Source of the DNA: a virus
Direction: 5' to 3' (one strand)
DNA length: 64,000 bases
IMG/VR virus record: IMGVR_UViG_3300035698_035366
Span: 62,001 to 126,000 of that record
The position numbers and the translations under genes were made by a program. Below are positions 8,062 to 16,404 of the stretch, piece by piece; position 1 is the stretch's first letter; the number at the start of each line of letters is the position of its first letter. Under the pieces are notes generated by a model that saw only the letters and a program-made list of their open reading frames with translations, was not told where the DNA came from and ran no database searches.

Positions 8062-8324
8062 ATCTCTACCTCTTTAACCCAATTGTTGGCATCTTGCACA
8101 CATTCATCGTATGGAGTTGGTATATAACGGCTATTCTTTGAAGTCCACACTTGTCTACGCTTAGAACATACTGAACATTCTTGTCCGGTTAGGATACCGT
8201 ATCCATGAAATAGTTTCTTATCCACCCAATGACAATATCCGAGGTTATGGAGTTTCTTTCTAAAATATAGTCTTAATCTCGTTAACAAAGTTTTAATCCT
8301 TTGCCCAAAAACTCTTTGGCTCAT
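8058..8324 (-). CDS. Hypothetical protein with possible zinc site
   Basis: The product has 88 residues. The N-terminus is basic (RIKTLLTRLRLYFRKK). GYCHWVDKKLFHGYG followed by ECSVCSKRR gives Cys/His pairs that could form a zinc knuckle. The first codons overlap the end of the adenylyltransferase gene by 32 bases, as is common in this operon. Function unknown. Confidence 0.6.
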   Translation of the reverse strand: MSQRVFGQRIKTLLTRLRLYFRKKLHNLGYCHWVDKKLFHGYGILTGQECSVCSKRRQVWTSKNSRYIPTPYDECVQDANNWVKEVEI

Positions 8325-8910
8325 TAATACGGAATTCTTCTGGAAAATTATACTCTACAATTTTCCAATTAACCCGGGGAACCCATTCCTTCCAATCATC
8401 GGAGCGAAGTTCCAGAAAAGTTCGAAGATCAGTCGCTGCCGGAACTGGATTAGCGTTACGGTCCAAAACATGTAGGACTCGAGTAATTACATCGTCATTT
8501 ACATAATCCTGTCGGTTTTTCATACCAAACTGGTCATCGCATTTTTCTTCTGGCATAAAACGGCCTTCATACCAACGACCGTCGGCCCGGGATCCGGTAA
8601 AATAATCAGTTGGCTCGGGTAAACCAATCTTGGTTATCTTCTCCAAAATATAATCAACCCACTGGTTGGTTCCCTCAACAGTTCCAAGATCGTTTAGCTG
8701 AACGATTTTCAATCGATCACCGTACACATTTTGGACCATCTTCTTTCGTTCTTCGAACGTGTATGGATCCCACTTTTCACGGCTTTTCTGAGACGAGCCA
8801 ATGCACAGGATTGCGGTCTCATGATCCCGAATCATTTTATTGATGATCCGGCAATGCCCTTCATGTAGAGGTTGAATTCTCATTACCGCAAGTGCAATTC
8901 TTGTTACCAT
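8293..8910 (-). CDS. nadM: Nicotinamide/nicotinate mononucleotide adenylyltransferase-like protein (NadM type)
   Basis: The 205-residue protein is of the HxGH nucleotidyltransferase superfamily. HEGH at residues 16-19 (RIQPLHEGHCRII) is the nucleotide-binding motif; CIGSSQKSREKWDPYTFEERKKM is the typical NadM-type loop with the ISTxxxR-like helix replaced by the PYTFEERKKM sequence. It joins (nicotinate or nicotinamide) mononucleotide to AMP from ATP. Substrate preference cannot be read from the sequence. It lies in the NAD cluster between the Nudix and nicotinamidase genes. Confidence 0.85.
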   Translation of the reverse strand: MVTRIALAVMRIQPLHEGHCRIINKMIRDHETAILCIGSSQKSREKWDPYTFEERKKMVQNVYGDRLKIVQLNDLGTVEGTNQWVDYILEKITKIGLPEPTDYFTGSRADGRWYEGRFMPEEKCDDQFGMKNRQDYVNDDVITRVLHVLDRNANPVPAATDLRTFLELRSDDWKEWVPRVNWKIVEYNFPEEFRINEPKSFWAKD

Positions 8911-8922
8911 AATTTTATTCCT

Positions 8923-9390
8923 TCATCCGTCCGAAATAACCCAACCGCGCTGGATAGCCAGTTCAGCTAAATCGCTATGATTGAAAGCCAGGTTCATTTC
9001 GTCAATTTCGTCGATTGGAAATCCCCGAACTTCTGCTAAATCGTCCCCGGCCACCGCATTTACAGCTTCAATATGGGTGAGGTAAGCAATGTAGCAGGTA
9101 TTAACAACATGGCCACGCGGATCAGTTTTTGGATCCGAATGGACGTGATAAAGTTCAAGATCACCAATATGATAGTCGACGCCTGTCTCTTCTTTGAGTT
9201 CACGAACAGCACACTCTTCAGTAGTTTCGGTACCAATGTTTAGGAACCCACCAGGCATACACCACTGGCCAGGAAAAGTATCAACATCATCCCGGCGCCG
9301 ACCAAGCAACATATACATTTGCCCGTTGATGAAATAAATCGGTGCAACTGTTGATGTGTTATCACCCTTCGGATACTTATATTCAAACAT
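8923..9390 (-). CDS. Nudix hydrolase
   Basis: The product has 155 residues with a complete Nudix box: GGFLNIGTETTEECAVRELK followed by EETGV, which fits GX5EX7REUXEEXGU. The N-terminal part (LLGRRRDDVDTFPGQWCMPGG) is typical of ADP-ribose or NADH-type pyrophosphatases. Its position inside the NAD cluster favours a substrate such as ADP-ribose or a damaged dinucleotide. A minus-strand promoter lies at 9418-9445. Confidence 0.88.
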   Translation of the reverse strand: MFEYKYPKGDNTSTVAPIYFINGQMYMLLGRRRDDVDTFPGQWCMPGGFLNIGTETTEECAVRELKEETGVDYHIGDLELYHVHSDPKTDPRGHVVNTCYIAYLTHIEAVNAVAGDDLAEVRGFPIDEIDEMNLAFNHSDLAELAIQRGWVISDG

Positions 9391-9417
9391 TTTCTATTCT
9401 CCTTTTTGTGCAAACTA

Positions 9418-9445
9418 ATTATAACACATCATTGGTGGATGTAAA
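9418..9445 (-). promoter_or_regulatory. Sigma70-like promoter upstream of the Nudix gene
   Basis: On the minus strand TTTACA (9440-9445) and TATAAT (9418-9423) have a 16-base spacer. The promoter overlaps the end of the pncB-like gene and faces the Nudix and adenylyltransferase genes. Confidence 0.55.
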
Positions 9446-9448
9446 CCT

Positions 9449-10798
9449 TTACACCGTCACTTCCTGTTCACCGATACCAGCAACATCGAAAATTTTCTTA
9501 TACATCTCAATTGCTTCGGGTGTTCCAGTTGCCTTGTTGATGTTGTTGCTGAGTTTTACAGCGGGATTACCGTCTGCTTCAACTACTTTAATAACAACAC
9601 TGAATGGGCGGAATGCTTCTTCGAGTGTTAAATTGGTTCCGGGAACACAAAGTTCTGGATCAGGTACACAACCAATAAAATCATTCGTTAGGTTTGTTCC
9701 CCAACCATATGGTGTGGTGATTTGTTTCCGGAAATATCCCTGCAATTCAACAATGTCGGGATCATTTAGGCCATCTGAGAAAATATTCGTTTTCTTCAGA
9801 ATTTCTTCATTGTTCAAACCATTGTCACGCAACCACTCGATGAACTTTGTGGCTTCCGTGCGGGGATCGCCCGAGTCCTGACGCTGTCCTCTCCATGAGG
9901 TAACAACTTCCTGTCGAAGATCATCTGGCATACCAGCGTAAAACTGCTCGGATCCGAATGTATCAGGAAGCATGATTCGAAGACCCTTGTTAAACAGTGG
10001 GCCCCATTTCCGCAGGACATCATATTGTGCCATACGCTTCTTTTCGTAAGGGGCAATTGCCGTCATAATCATTGGAAGTTCATGGGCATTTGTACCAATT
10101 GGAACCAGGTCACCATTAAAAGCCATCCATGTATTGGAAGTGCCAACGAAACTAGCCTTCAAAACTTCCTGGCACATTTCGATAGCTTTCTTCTGCCAAA
10201 GGAAACTATGCCTGCGCCTCTGTCCAAAATCTGAAACCAATGCATCAGGAGCATTATCCCGAATATTACATAGCTTCTTGTATAGCTTATCAGTTGCGCG
10301 ACCGTACATGATGTCAATGTCTGTTGGTGACATAAGTTTCATTAGATTCCGGTAATAAAGTTCAGAAATAATGGCAAGAGCAATCGTTTCCCAATCCTTA
10401 GTCATCTGCCATGGACCGTAAAATTCAAGATTGAATTGATCACCTTCAACTGAAAGTGTGTATCCGGAAAGCTGTCTATTTTTCAAACTATCAATATAGC
10501 TTTCGGAGAACATATTCTTACCGTAAACATCCATACCACGAAGATAATAAATATCAGTCAAACGGTATTTTAGTGTTTGGACGTGGTCGAGTTGCTCACG
10601 TAATTGCTGTTCTGGGATAATTTTTGCCAACGGAATCGCCTTATTGCGATTGATTAGCTTAAACCGAACCATAACATTGTCCAGTTCATTTGCGTGGATA
10701 TACTGTCCCATCGTCAGTTTGTAAAAATCAATGTCCATAAGACTACGGACAATGTAATCCGACTGTTGATGGCGTACCTGTTGTGCGAAATCAGTCAT
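9449..10798 (-). CDS. pncB: Nicotinate phosphoribosyltransferase (PncB-like)
   Basis: The 449-residue enzyme makes nicotinate mononucleotide from nicotinate and PRPP. Family landmarks are visible: DIDFYKLTMGQ near the N-terminus, SDFGQRRRHSFLWQ, FVGTSNTW, GTNAHELPMI (containing the conserved His), RQDSGDP and FSDGLN. Full length. The start overlaps the upstream gene by 8 bases. Together with PncA, the adenylyltransferase and NAD synthetase it completes the Preiss-Handler salvage route. Confidence 0.92.
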   Translation of the reverse strand: MTDFAQQVRHQQSDYIVRSLMDIDFYKLTMGQYIHANELDNVMVRFKLINRNKAIPLAKIIPEQQLREQLDHVQTLKYRLTDIYYLRGMDVYGKNMFSESYIDSLKNRQLSGYTLSVEGDQFNLEFYGPWQMTKDWETIALAIISELYYRNLMKLMSPTDIDIMYGRATDKLYKKLCNIRDNAPDALVSDFGQRRRHSFLWQKKAIEMCQEVLKASFVGTSNTWMAFNGDLVPIGTNAHELPMIMTAIAPYEKKRMAQYDVLRKWGPLFNKGLRIMLPDTFGSEQFYAGMPDDLRQEVVTSWRGQRQDSGDPRTEATKFIEWLRDNGLNNEEILKKTNIFSDGLNDPDIVELQGYFRKQITTPYGWGTNLTNDFIGCVPDPELCVPGTNLTLEEAFRPFSVVIKVVEADGNPAVKLSNNINKATGTPEAIEMYKKIFDVAGIGEQEVTV

Positions 10799-11465
10799 TT
10801 TCTTTCTCCTTAACGAGCGTCATCATAAGCATTGGCATACCATATTTTGTAGAACTACCGCCTCTATAACACCTGGAATAAACTACGTCGTAGCCATATT
10901 TTTTAGCTAGGTTGTTTACAGCGAAACGCTGTATATCAGCTGCTGGTACACTATGCTTAGAATTGCGTTTATCCCATTGTTTTTGTTTATTGTTATATTG
11001 TTCCCACCAATATTGCAAATAATCATTGTTCTCGATATTAAGTCTAGCAGCAACTACGATATTGATAATGTCAACACCGTTTTCACTGCAAATTTTGATA
11101 GTACGTTCTTGATCCTCGTCGAAATTCTTGATACCATCATAATCAGCAACTCGCACCCTGACTTTTTTAGCAAACAAGTCTTCTAAAACGTCATTAAACA
11201 TTGCACGTTTAATATGCGGCCTAGCTGCTTGATTGGATACTTTACCACAAAGTCTAGTAGCAGCATTCATCAAACTTTTATATGCCTTAAAGTTCCAGTC
11301 GACGAAATGAAGCTGATCTAGGCTTCTAAAACCCAAACCATTGATAAATTCGTTGATATGGTTTTTGAAATTTGAGGGAGTACCCCCAGGAAGTGTTACG
11401 CACACACCTGAATCGAAACCTGCGGGATAAAGCTTATTGATTATTTCTGAATATTCAGAAATCAC
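10791..11465 (-). CDS. Hypothetical protein in the NAD operon; 5' end possibly frameshifted
   Basis: The product has 224 residues from a GTG at 11465 with only a weak binding site. The frame is open further upstream to about 11546. A strong AAAAGGAGAT site with ATG at 11560 opens an 11-codon frame that ends just after an A6 tract; a -1 shift at this tract would join it to this protein. The product has no recognised motif (KFGMPMLMMTLV-like C-terminus). It is translationally coupled to pncB. Confidence 0.6.
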   Translation of the reverse strand: MISEYSEIINKLYPAGFDSGVCVTLPGGTPSNFKNHINEFINGLGFRSLDQLHFVDWNFKAYKSLMNAATRLCGKVSNQAARPHIKRAMFNDVLEDLFAKKVRVRVADYDGIKNFDEDQERTIKICSENGVDIINIVVAARLNIENNDYLQYWWEQYNNKQKQWDKRNSKHSVPAADIQRFAVNNLAKKYGYDVVYSRCYRGGSSTKYGMPMLMMTLVKEKEND

Positions 11466-11524
11466 TTCATGCTTTTTCGGACTTCCGGTTTTAGCTTTAC
11501 CATTCTTATAATTCTTCGAATGTG

Positions 11525-11560
11525 TTATTCTTTTTTCATCTTTTCAATTTTAGAAATCAT
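11525..11560 (-). CDS. Short leader frame with strong ribosome binding site (possible 5' exon of the next gene)
   Basis: MISKIEKMKKE-stop is preceded by AAAAGGAGAT at 8 bases (11567-11576). It is either a leader peptide or the true N-terminus of the 10791-11465 protein separated by slippage on the AAAAAA tract. Confidence 0.4.
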   Translation of the reverse strand: MISKIEKMKKE

Positions 11561-11615
11561 TTCTGTATCTCCTTTTAAGAATAATGAGAAGGAAAATCGC
11601 TCTCTATCACTCTTC

Positions 11616-12551
11616 TTACTGTAGTATAGCAGGCTTATACTGATTGTCAAGGCTTGCCAATTTGGCAAATCTGGACTTATCAAGCGGGTTGTCCAAATAA
11701 GCTGGATTGTAACGCTTGAACGCACTTGCTTTCATACGTTCCGTTACTATCTCTAGAACCTGTTTGGATCGTTCGTCGTTAACTTCAACATCATCTGCGA
11801 GAATTGACATGGTCATAATGTCCCATTCAAGGTAAGAGCAACCAAACTGAGCTTCATCACCATCGTCAATACCTAAACCATCAGTAGGTTTAGCTGTATA
11901 GATGTTTTCAGGAACGCCAGCAAGTCGAGCCATCACAGGAACTTCCCATGACTTCCAAAGAGATTGAATTGGGCTAAGGTCGCCGACATCGCCATGTAGT
12001 GTCCAAAAACCAGCTGTTAATTCTGAAAAATTGTCAGTTGATGCAACGAGGCCACCGCGACCATTCGCATAGTTATAAAGGGTGATCATCCGTAGTTTCG
12101 CACGAATATTACCGTTCATAATGTCTTTGCGCCGGGCCTGACCAGTAAAGTTACCGTTGAGTTTTTCACTCATAACATCGTATTCATTGCTTAGATCGAC
12201 GATGTGGCTTTCAATTCCGAGAGAATTGCAGGCTTCAATACCACGTTCAGTCTCTTCTGGATTCTGATGAATCGGCATTACAACACCAATAACCGTCCAT
12301 CGTGCTTCTTTGAACAATGCGGCTGTAAGTGCGGAATCAACTCCGCCGCTCATACCAACAACCACAGTTGCAATAGATGCTTGATGACGATACGCAATCA
12401 GTGCATCAACAATACCTTCACGCATTTCTGCAATCTGTGCTTCGGTTTTAAAGGAATTATTTTGGATTAGCTTGTTAAGCTGCTGGTCCAACCAACCTGT
12501 TAGTGGACCTTGAGTATCCTGACGGGATACTGATAGGAGTGTATTCTTCAT
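11616..12551 (-). CDS. nadE: NAD synthetase (NadE-like, ammonia-dependent type)
   Basis: The 311-residue enzyme amidates nicotinate adenine dinucleotide to NAD. The PP-loop VVGMSGGVDSALTAALF (around residue 64) binds ATP. LVASTDNFSELTAGFWTLHGDVGDLSPIQSLWK matches the NaAD-binding region of NadE. There is no N-terminal glutaminase domain, so ammonia is the expected nitrogen donor. It is the first gene of the NAD cluster and has its own promoter at 12648-12676. Confidence 0.93.
   Translation of the reverse strand: MKNTLLSVSRQDTQGPLTGWLDQQLNKLIQNNSFKTEAQIAEMREGIVDALIAYRHQASIATVVVGMSGGVDSALTAALFKEARWTVIGVVMPIHQNPEETERGIEACNSLGIESHIVDLSNEYDVMSEKLNGNFTGQARRKDIMNGNIRAKLRMITLYNYANGRGGLVASTDNFSELTAGFWTLHGDVGDLSPIQSLWKSWEVPVMARLAGVPENIYTAKPTDGLGIDDGDEAQFGCSYLEWDIMTMSILADDVEVNDERSKQVLEIVTERMKASAFKRYNPAYLDNPLDKSRFAKLASLDNQYKPAILQ
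11623..11650 (-). promoter_or_regulatory. Sigma70-like promoter inside the 3' end of nadE
   Basis: On the minus strand TTGACA (11645-11650) and TATACT (11623-11628) are 16 bases apart. Transcription would begin near 11616 and run into the leader frame, the 10791-11465 gene and pncB. Confidence 0.6.
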
Positions 12552-12647
12552 TTTCTTTTACCTCACCTTCATGGGCAAATAGCCTTTAGTTGTGTCCTTG
12601 CGAACCAACAAGCGAGAATTGGATAATCCTAACTCTCTATAATATTA

Positions 12648-12676
12648 TTTATACACTGATTAATTTAATCTGTCAA
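12648..12676 (-). promoter_or_regulatory. Promoter upstream of nadE
   Basis: On the minus strand TTGACA (12671-12676), a 17-base spacer and TATAAA (12648-12653) are followed by TA, making the -10 also a TATAAATA late box. Early as well as late expression is possible. Confidence 0.6.
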
Positions 12677-12694
12677 TACTTTTTTCATATTTCT

Positions 12695-13168
12695 TTAAAA
12701 TTGTATCCCATCGTCGAATGGATTATCGATTTCTTCATCTAATTTATCATCTTCTAATTTATGTAGAATAGCAATTTCCTGAAGATCTAAATCACCGATT
12801 GCGTTTTTTGGTATAATGTTAGTTAATAATTCTTTTTGCCGGATATGCCGTAAATCGACTACCATTTCGTCTGCTTCGATGTTTTCGAACATAGTTAACG
12901 TTTTTATAAGCTTAATCGTTTTGAAATCAACATATATTGCTCCGGGCAGCTTTGTCTTTTTTCCAGATAGAAAATAATCACTACGCACCAGAGTCTTCCT
13001 GTACTTATTAATGGCTTCTTCGGTTGTGTCAAATTTTGTAGAATTAAACCAATCGCTTTGCCATCCCTCGTTCGAGTTCCAGAAGAATATTTCACCGGCA
13101 TTTTGTTGAATGCCTGAAGCTACCCAACAAAACCCATATTCGATAATATTTTCTTTCGAAATTTCCAT
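12695..13168 (-). CDS. Hypothetical acidic protein
   Basis: The product has 157 residues with an aromatic-rich N-terminus (YGFCWVASG, FFWNSNEGWQSDWF) and an acidic C-terminus (DDKLDEEIDNPFDDG). No motif is recognised. It is the first minus-strand gene left of the divergent head operon. Confidence 0.6.
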   Translation of the reverse strand: MEISKENIIEYGFCWVASGIQQNAGEIFFWNSNEGWQSDWFNSTKFDTTEEAINKYRKTLVRSDYFLSGKKTKLPGAIYVDFKTIKLIKTLTMFENIEADEMVVDLRHIRQKELLTNIIPKNAIGDLDLQEIAILHKLEDDKLDEEIDNPFDDGIQF

Positions 13169-13458
13169 ATTTTAAGATACCAAGAATTAATTTCGTACAT
13201 TTATATTATTATGATAACAATATTTTTGTTAAAAATCAATACAAATTTATGTCATTGAAATACTGTTAAAAAACCGAACAGAGTTCATATAGTTACTGCA
13301 AAATTGAGAAAACTACGTAGATTTTAAAAAAACGTTAAAAAAACGAGCATAAAACCGCAATATTTCAATAATTATGTAAATAGATATATGTAGTTATGCC
13401 ACTAAAGGTATGATTACGTGTTCTGTTTTAGAAACTTATAACGTAAGGAGAGTTTAAC
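13169..13458. other. Divergent intergenic region between early-type and late operons
   Basis: About 290 AT-rich bases without a supported gene. It contains an AT-rich promoter-like stretch for the minus-strand gene and, on the plus strand, a TGTAAATA late box (13375-13382) followed by AAGGAG just before ATG 13459. I see no stable hairpin. Confidence 0.5.
13375..13382 (+). promoter_or_regulatory. Late promoter box of the head operon (TGTAAATA)
   Basis: The TGTAAATA box lies 77 bases before the core protein gene. It is the only candidate for the four-gene head operon that ends at the terminator 17668-17696. Confidence 0.4.
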
Positions 13459-14469
13459 ATGAGTTTACAAAAGAAGCTAGAAAAACTTCATGCTCTCATC
13501 ATCAACGAAGAACATGAAAAGGCCGAGGCACTATTTCATGAGGCTTTCGTTGAAGCTGCCCGTTCAGTACACAAGAATTTCATGGAAGAAGAAGATTTGA
13601 TGTCAGAAGACGTCTTCGATGAAAATGATGTGGACGCCGCAACAGATGAGATTGAAGATGAAGAAATGTTCGCAGAAGACGAATTCGAAGATGATGATTT
13701 TGAAAGCGACGAAGACGACGCCGAAGATGATCTAGAAACCGAAATGTCAGATGACGACATGGATATGGACATGGACGACGAAGCTGAAGAAGGCGAAGAA
13801 GGCGATGTTGAAGAGCGCCTTGAAGACCTTGAATCAGAAATCGAGCGTCTACAGGCTGAATTCGAAGAATTGATGGGTGTTGAAGAAAAAGAACACGATG
13901 AAGATTTCGATGATGACGGTGTAATTGGTGACGAAGAAGTTTCGGATGAAGAAGTTGAAGACGACGAATTTGAAGACGACGAGGAAGTTGAAGAAGGTGT
14001 TTTTGAATCCGATGATGACGATGAAGACGATGACGATTCACTAGAAGAAGCATTCGACGAACTAGACGAAAGTTTTGAACTAGAAGATGTTAAGAATGAA
14101 AATTCTGAAGATGCAATTGGTACCGGTGGAAAAGAGAGTTTCTCTCCAAACGCACCAGACAACACAGTTCTTCCAAAGAAGTCAGCTAACACAATGGATG
14201 CAAAGCCTCAGAAGATTGGTCAAGGCCCAACTCATAAGGGTTATGACCGTGAAGATGCACCTTCTACATCAAAGATGAAAGCTCGTAAGAACGTTCGTAG
14301 TAAGTCTACTGACGATACAAAGAGTGTATCTAAAGAAGGTGATGCGGGCGCAGCTCTAAACAAGGATTATGCAGGTAATAAGGGTAACCAAAAGAGCCCA
14401 TATGTATCCGCTAAGAATGTTACAGAGAGCAAGAAGACACCAACACGTCGACGTGCTACAAAGAAATAA
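13459..14469 (+). CDS. Highly acidic prohead core protein candidate
   Basis: The product has 336 residues. The N-terminus is a short amphipathic helix, residues about 50-210 are dominated by Asp and Glu, and the C-terminal third is basic and Ser/Lys-rich. Strongly acidic core proteins co-assemble with scaffold in T4-type proheads and are later cut by the prohead protease; its position just before the protease supports that. Antisense frames rich in Ser are mere complements of the Asp/Glu codons. AAGGAG precedes the start. Confidence 0.65.
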   Translation: MSLQKKLEKLHALIINEEHEKAEALFHEAFVEAARSVHKNFMEEEDLMSEDVFDENDVDAATDEIEDEEMFAEDEFEDDDFESDEDDAEDDLETEMSDDDMDMDMDDEAEEGEEGDVEERLEDLESEIERLQAEFEELMGVEEKEHDEDFDDDGVIGDEEVSDEEVEDDEFEDDEEVEEGVFESDDDDEDDDDSLEEAFDELDESFELEDVKNENSEDAIGTGGKESFSPNAPDNTVLPKKSANTMDAKPQKIGQGPTHKGYDREDAPSTSKMKARKNVRSKSTDDTKSVSKEGDAGAALNKDYAGNKGNQKSPYVSAKNVTESKKTPTRRRATKK

Positions 14470-14482
14470 TTGAGGTATAAAC

Positions 14483-15118
14483 ATGTATAGACGCGGTTTA
14501 ACAGAGGTATTGAATTTCAAGCAGTCACATGCAGAAATCCTCACAGAGGATAGAGCAGATGGCGGTAAGAACCTTTATATGAAGGGGATTTTCTTGGAAG
14601 GAGATGTGCGTAATCATAACCAAAGAGTTTATCCAACTAACGAGATTAAGACGGCAGTGGAGACACTAAACGAGACAATCCGTGATGGAGAAAGCATCCT
14701 TGGTGAAGCGGATCACCCAGAAGAATTAAATATCAACCTTGACCGTGTTTCCCATGAAATTACTGAAATGTGGATGGATGGTTCCCGTGGTTGTGGTAAG
14801 CTAAAAGTGCTACCAACACCCATGGGGAACATCGTTCGAACATTATTAGAAAGCGGCGTGAAACTAGGTGTTTCAAGTCGTGGTTCAGGTAATGTAGACA
14901 ACAACGGTATGGTTTCCGAATTTGAAATTGTTACTGTCGATGTTGTGGCTAAACCAAGTGCTCCAAGTGCCTATCCTAAGGCAATTTATGAAGCATTTAA
15001 TATGCCACGTCACGGTGCAATTGTTGAAGACTTAGCCGTTGCTATGCAACACGATCCAAGAGCTCAAGCGTTTCTCGCAGAGAAACTACTAAAGTTCATG
15101 GAAAGTTTAAAAAGTTAA
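14483..15118 (+). CDS. Prohead core protease (T4 gp21-like)
   Basis: The 211-residue serine protease matures the T4-type prohead. GEADHP (around residue 74) holds the catalytic His and GVSSRGSG (around residue 131) the catalytic Ser, as in the U9/S78-like family. FEIVTVDVVAKPSAPSA follows. It is placed between the acidic core gene and the scaffold gene as expected. Its probable substrates include scaffold, capsid protein and the internal proteins with conserved N-termini described under findings. Confidence 0.93.
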   Translation: MYRRGLTEVLNFKQSHAEILTEDRADGGKNLYMKGIFLEGDVRNHNQRVYPTNEIKTAVETLNETIRDGESILGEADHPEELNINLDRVSHEITEMWMDGSRGCGKLKVLPTPMGNIVRTLLESGVKLGVSSRGSGNVDNNGMVSEFEIVTVDVVAKPSAPSAYPKAIYEAFNMPRHGAIVEDLAVAMQHDPRAQAFLAEKLLKFMESLKS

Positions 15119-15130
15119 AGGAGATGGTCC

Positions 15131-16378
15131 ATGGATATCATTAAAAGTCTCCTTGAAAGCGAAGGCCTAGACGATAAGTTGAAAGCCAAGCTTGAAGAGG
15201 AATGGAACGCCAAACTTGAAGAAGCCCGTGTTTCTGTTCGTGAAGAAGTTGAAGTAGACATTCGCGAAGAGTTCGCACGTCGTTTTGAGACAGACCGTGC
15301 TAAGATGGTCGAAGCAATGGATAAGTTCATGACCGATTCTATTACTAAGGAACTGGAAGAATTTCACGAGGATCGCCGTCAGGTGTTCGAAGCTCGTGCA
15401 AAGCTTGCTAAACAGATCCGAGAAAATAAGGAATCAGTTGCGAAGACATTATCTGGTGCATCCGCCGTTCTAGAACAGTTTGTTTTGGGCAAGGTTAAAG
15501 AAGAACTAGGTGAGTTCATGCAGGACAAGAAGGCACTAGCCGAACAGCGTAAAGCAATGAAGGTTAAATTGGAAGAGCAGCAGACGCAGCTTAACCAGAT
15601 TACCGCAGAGCGTATCGGTAAGCTAGAGAAGTTTATTACTCGTAAGTTGTCTGAAGAAATTCAGGAATTTGAGACTGATAAGCACGAACTAGTAGAGCAG
15701 AAAGTCCGCATGGCACGTGAAGCAAAGGCAAAACTTGATGAAACACGCAAGAACTTTGTACAGCGTTCAGCTCGTCTAGTAGAACAGACTCTAAATGAGT
15801 CACTACAAAAAGAATTTACTCGTTTCCGCGAAGATATTAAGGCAGCACGACAGAATCACTTCGGTCGTAAAATCTTTGAATCCTTTGCAGCAGAGTATAT
15901 GACATCTTATCTTTCCGAAGGTTCCGAAGTCAAGAAGTTGTCCAATATGTTGGAAGAGAGCAAGTCACAAACGGCTAAAGCTCTTAACACACTTAAAGAA
16001 CAGCAGAATGTCATCGGTGGCCTAAACCGTAAGGTTCAGGTTACAGAAGGAAATGCTAAGAGAACAAAACTCATGACAGAACTATTGTCTCCATTGTCTC
16101 GCGACAATAGAAGCATTATGGAAGAAGTGTTAAGCAACGTGAAGACTGAGCGTCTACGTGAAGCTTTCAAAAAGCACCTACCATCAGTTCTAAATGAGAA
16201 TCGCGGTGCAGCGCGTCGTAAGGAAAATCTTTCCGAAGACCGTGCGGTACCATCCAGGAGAGTTGTTGAAAAGACCGGTAACAAAAAGACTCGAGTAGTA
16301 ACCGAGAATAGACAGCTAGAACAAAGTGCAGGTGATGATAATGTCGTAAGACTTCAAAAGCTTGCCGGCATTAAATAA
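15131..16378 (+). CDS. Prohead scaffold (core) protein, T4 gp22-like
   Basis: The 415-residue protein is almost entirely charged coiled coil, starting MDIIKSLLESEGLDDKL, with long Glu/Lys/Arg heptads and a basic tail. The length and place between protease and capsid genes match gp22. A strong AAAGGAGATGG site precedes ATG 15131. Confidence 0.85.
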   Translation: MDIIKSLLESEGLDDKLKAKLEEEWNAKLEEARVSVREEVEVDIREEFARRFETDRAKMVEAMDKFMTDSITKELEEFHEDRRQVFEARAKLAKQIRENKESVAKTLSGASAVLEQFVLGKVKEELGEFMQDKKALAEQRKAMKVKLEEQQTQLNQITAERIGKLEKFITRKLSEEIQEFETDKHELVEQKVRMAREAKAKLDETRKNFVQRSARLVEQTLNESLQKEFTRFREDIKAARQNHFGRKIFESFAAEYMTSYLSEGSEVKKLSNMLEESKSQTAKALNTLKEQQNVIGGLNRKVQVTEGNAKRTKLMTELLSPLSRDNRSIMEEVLSNVKTERLREAFKKHLPSVLNENRGAARRKENLSEDRAVPSRRVVEKTGNKKTRVVTENRQLEQSAGDDNVVRLQKLAGIK

Positions 16379-16404
16379 ACTTATTATTAAAGGGAGAGTT
16401 TACA

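Noticed and set aside
11525-11725. 66-codon minus-strand frame overlapping the end of nadE
   Set aside because: Most of it is a shadow of nadE; only the last 11 codons, with a strong ribosome site of their own, are kept as a leader frame.
13536-14192. Long antisense Ser-rich frames opposite the acidic core gene
   Set aside because: Complement of GAA/GAC/GAT-rich codons yields Ser-rich antisense frames; no ribosome binding site or promoter.
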